64,000 nucleotides of DNA from Agapetus fuscipes (Eukaryota > Arthropoda > Insecta > Trichoptera > Glossosomatidae): contig OX637342.1 in assembly GCA_951799405.1 (NCBI GenBank), positions 19,556,582-19,620,581 of the forward strand. Direction: 5' to 3'. Below the pieces are notes generated by a model. That model searched no databases, was not told the DNA's origin, and saw only the letters and a program-made list of their open reading frames with translations. Position numbers and translations under genes: made by a program. Shown here piece by piece: positions 63,106-64,000 of the stretch (position 1 is its first letter; every line of letters begins with the position of its first letter).

Positions 63106-63498
63106 ACTAATAAATGTATTGAGATTTGAGATGTTGTCTTTGTTTGGAGGCATGTGAGGAAGTGGCGGCTGATATTGTCTTGGGAAGAACAAAACTTGAG
63201 AAATGCATATTACTTGACAAGCTTGCCCTGTATATCCATGTTTACTTATTTGTCATAAAATTTTGGTTATGAGTGAAATCACAGATTGTTAAAAATTACA
63301 ATGTGTGATTAAACCAAGTCACATTAAACACACTCGGCAGCCATTTCACCAAATGCCTGTTGTGCGCAGCAGCTGCCAAGTAGCCTGACATGAAGTGCTC
63401 ACGTAGCAACTGACAGTATTAATACAGTTATTTAAAACATAGGTTTATTAAATTTAAACAGTATTGGTGTAGCAAAAATATTGTTGATTGATTTTGTT

Positions 63499-63775
63499 AG
63501 GAGCTTTCCATATATTACGTCATTTGCATTAAGGGGGGGAGTCTGGTCTGTGGATGATGGCAAATGATGAACAAGTACCAAAAGTGACGTCGTTCTTGTA
63601 AATACCAATTTCTACAAAATATTATGTAAGTAATATAACATTATTAATTATTAAGCTCATCCATTATTACAGCAAGAGAGGGGGGGGGGGGTCATTAGAT
63701 AATGACTATAGCATGATTGTAAGGGGGGGGTCGAAAATCGGCCAAAATCGATGACGTAATTTATGGACGGCCCCT
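63499..63775. mobile_element. MITE with ATTACGTCAT ends
   Basis: Left GGAGCTTTCCATATATTACG and right end read inward GGGGCCGTCCATAAATTACG are inverted repeats, each followed by a run of seven or more G. About 275 bp, non-coding. Confidence 0.65.
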
Positions 63776-64000
63776 TATAGAATGATGAATTTAATCTATG
63801 CAAAAATTATAACTAAAAAAATTATATCTACGTATGTGTGTTATTCTGACAAACTACCATATTGGCTTTTTTAGATTCCATTATTGTATTTTGAATTAAT
63901 GTAACAATTTTTTCAGTGTAGAATGGAAATAATGTACCTACCTGTACTTGATAAAACCCATAGTAGGCTCGGATGCCATGACAATATGTTATGTTTTGAT

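Larger units (their letters stand above)
62458..64000 (+). other. 3' UTR and downstream region
   Basis: No further coding exon is visible. The transcript end is not determined; an AATAAA-type signal lies near 63109. A 160-bp GAGGTC-ended MITE (62946-63105) and a second MITE (63499-63775) lie here. An open frame at 62608-63036 runs into the first MITE, has no recognisable domain, and is not called. Confidence 0.5.

Overview
The window is eukaryotic, AT-rich, intron-dominated DNA, most likely from an insect. GC-rich coding exons in AT-rich introns, frequent GTAGGTA/TACCTA words and the transposon mix suggest a moth or butterfly, but that is inference. It holds one recognisable host gene on the + strand: a Popeye-domain (POPDC/bves) gene whose seven coding exons run from about 1425 to 62457. 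All splice junctions are consistent in phase. The first exon begins at an apparent acceptor, so the true start codon probably lies upstream of the window. Coding sequence is only about 1.1 kb of roughly 61 kb.

Intron 1 (1925-34384) is a transposon graveyard. In order it holds: a LINE remnant (2165-2590), a short inverted-repeat element (4705-4858), a deleted PIF/Harbinger transposon with TTA target duplications (5125-6161), copies of an abundant ~250-bp family here called R1, a 5'-truncated LINE on the minus strand (8083-9400), a second Harbinger-like remnant (about 12100-13265), and an intact Penelope-like element with reverse transcriptase and GIY-YIG nuclease (ORF 13831-16164). These are followed by tRNA-derived SINEs, a degenerate short-period repeat next to a large nested palindrome (18120-18963), an LTR retrotransposon (19360-23265), and a homogeneous 113-bp tandem array (29237-30950).

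The LTR retrotransposon is the most striking item. Its two 473-bp LTRs are nearly identical and a 4-bp target duplication flanks it. Its single 758-residue ORF reads as SAP domain, coiled coil, Gag, CCHC knuckle, coiled coil, a macro (ADP-ribose-binding-like) domain and a terminal CCCH finger. There is no protease, reverse transcriptase or integrase, so it must rely on enzymes supplied in trans.

Intron 2 (34543-48513) holds tRNA-derived SINEs, tandemly duplicated R1 copies, a 103-bp tandem array with 206-bp higher-order periodicity (39458-41209), and LINE fragments, one of them split by a ~1-kb composite insertion. The short introns 3 and 4 carry repeats very close to exons. Intron 5 contains a 120-bp fragment of the Penelope element, more SINEs and LINE ends, and is followed by a 33-nt microexon. 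The terminal exon ends at 62457; two MITEs lie downstream.

Transposon calls rest on motifs and on copies compared by eye within the window. Boundaries marked approximate were not computed.
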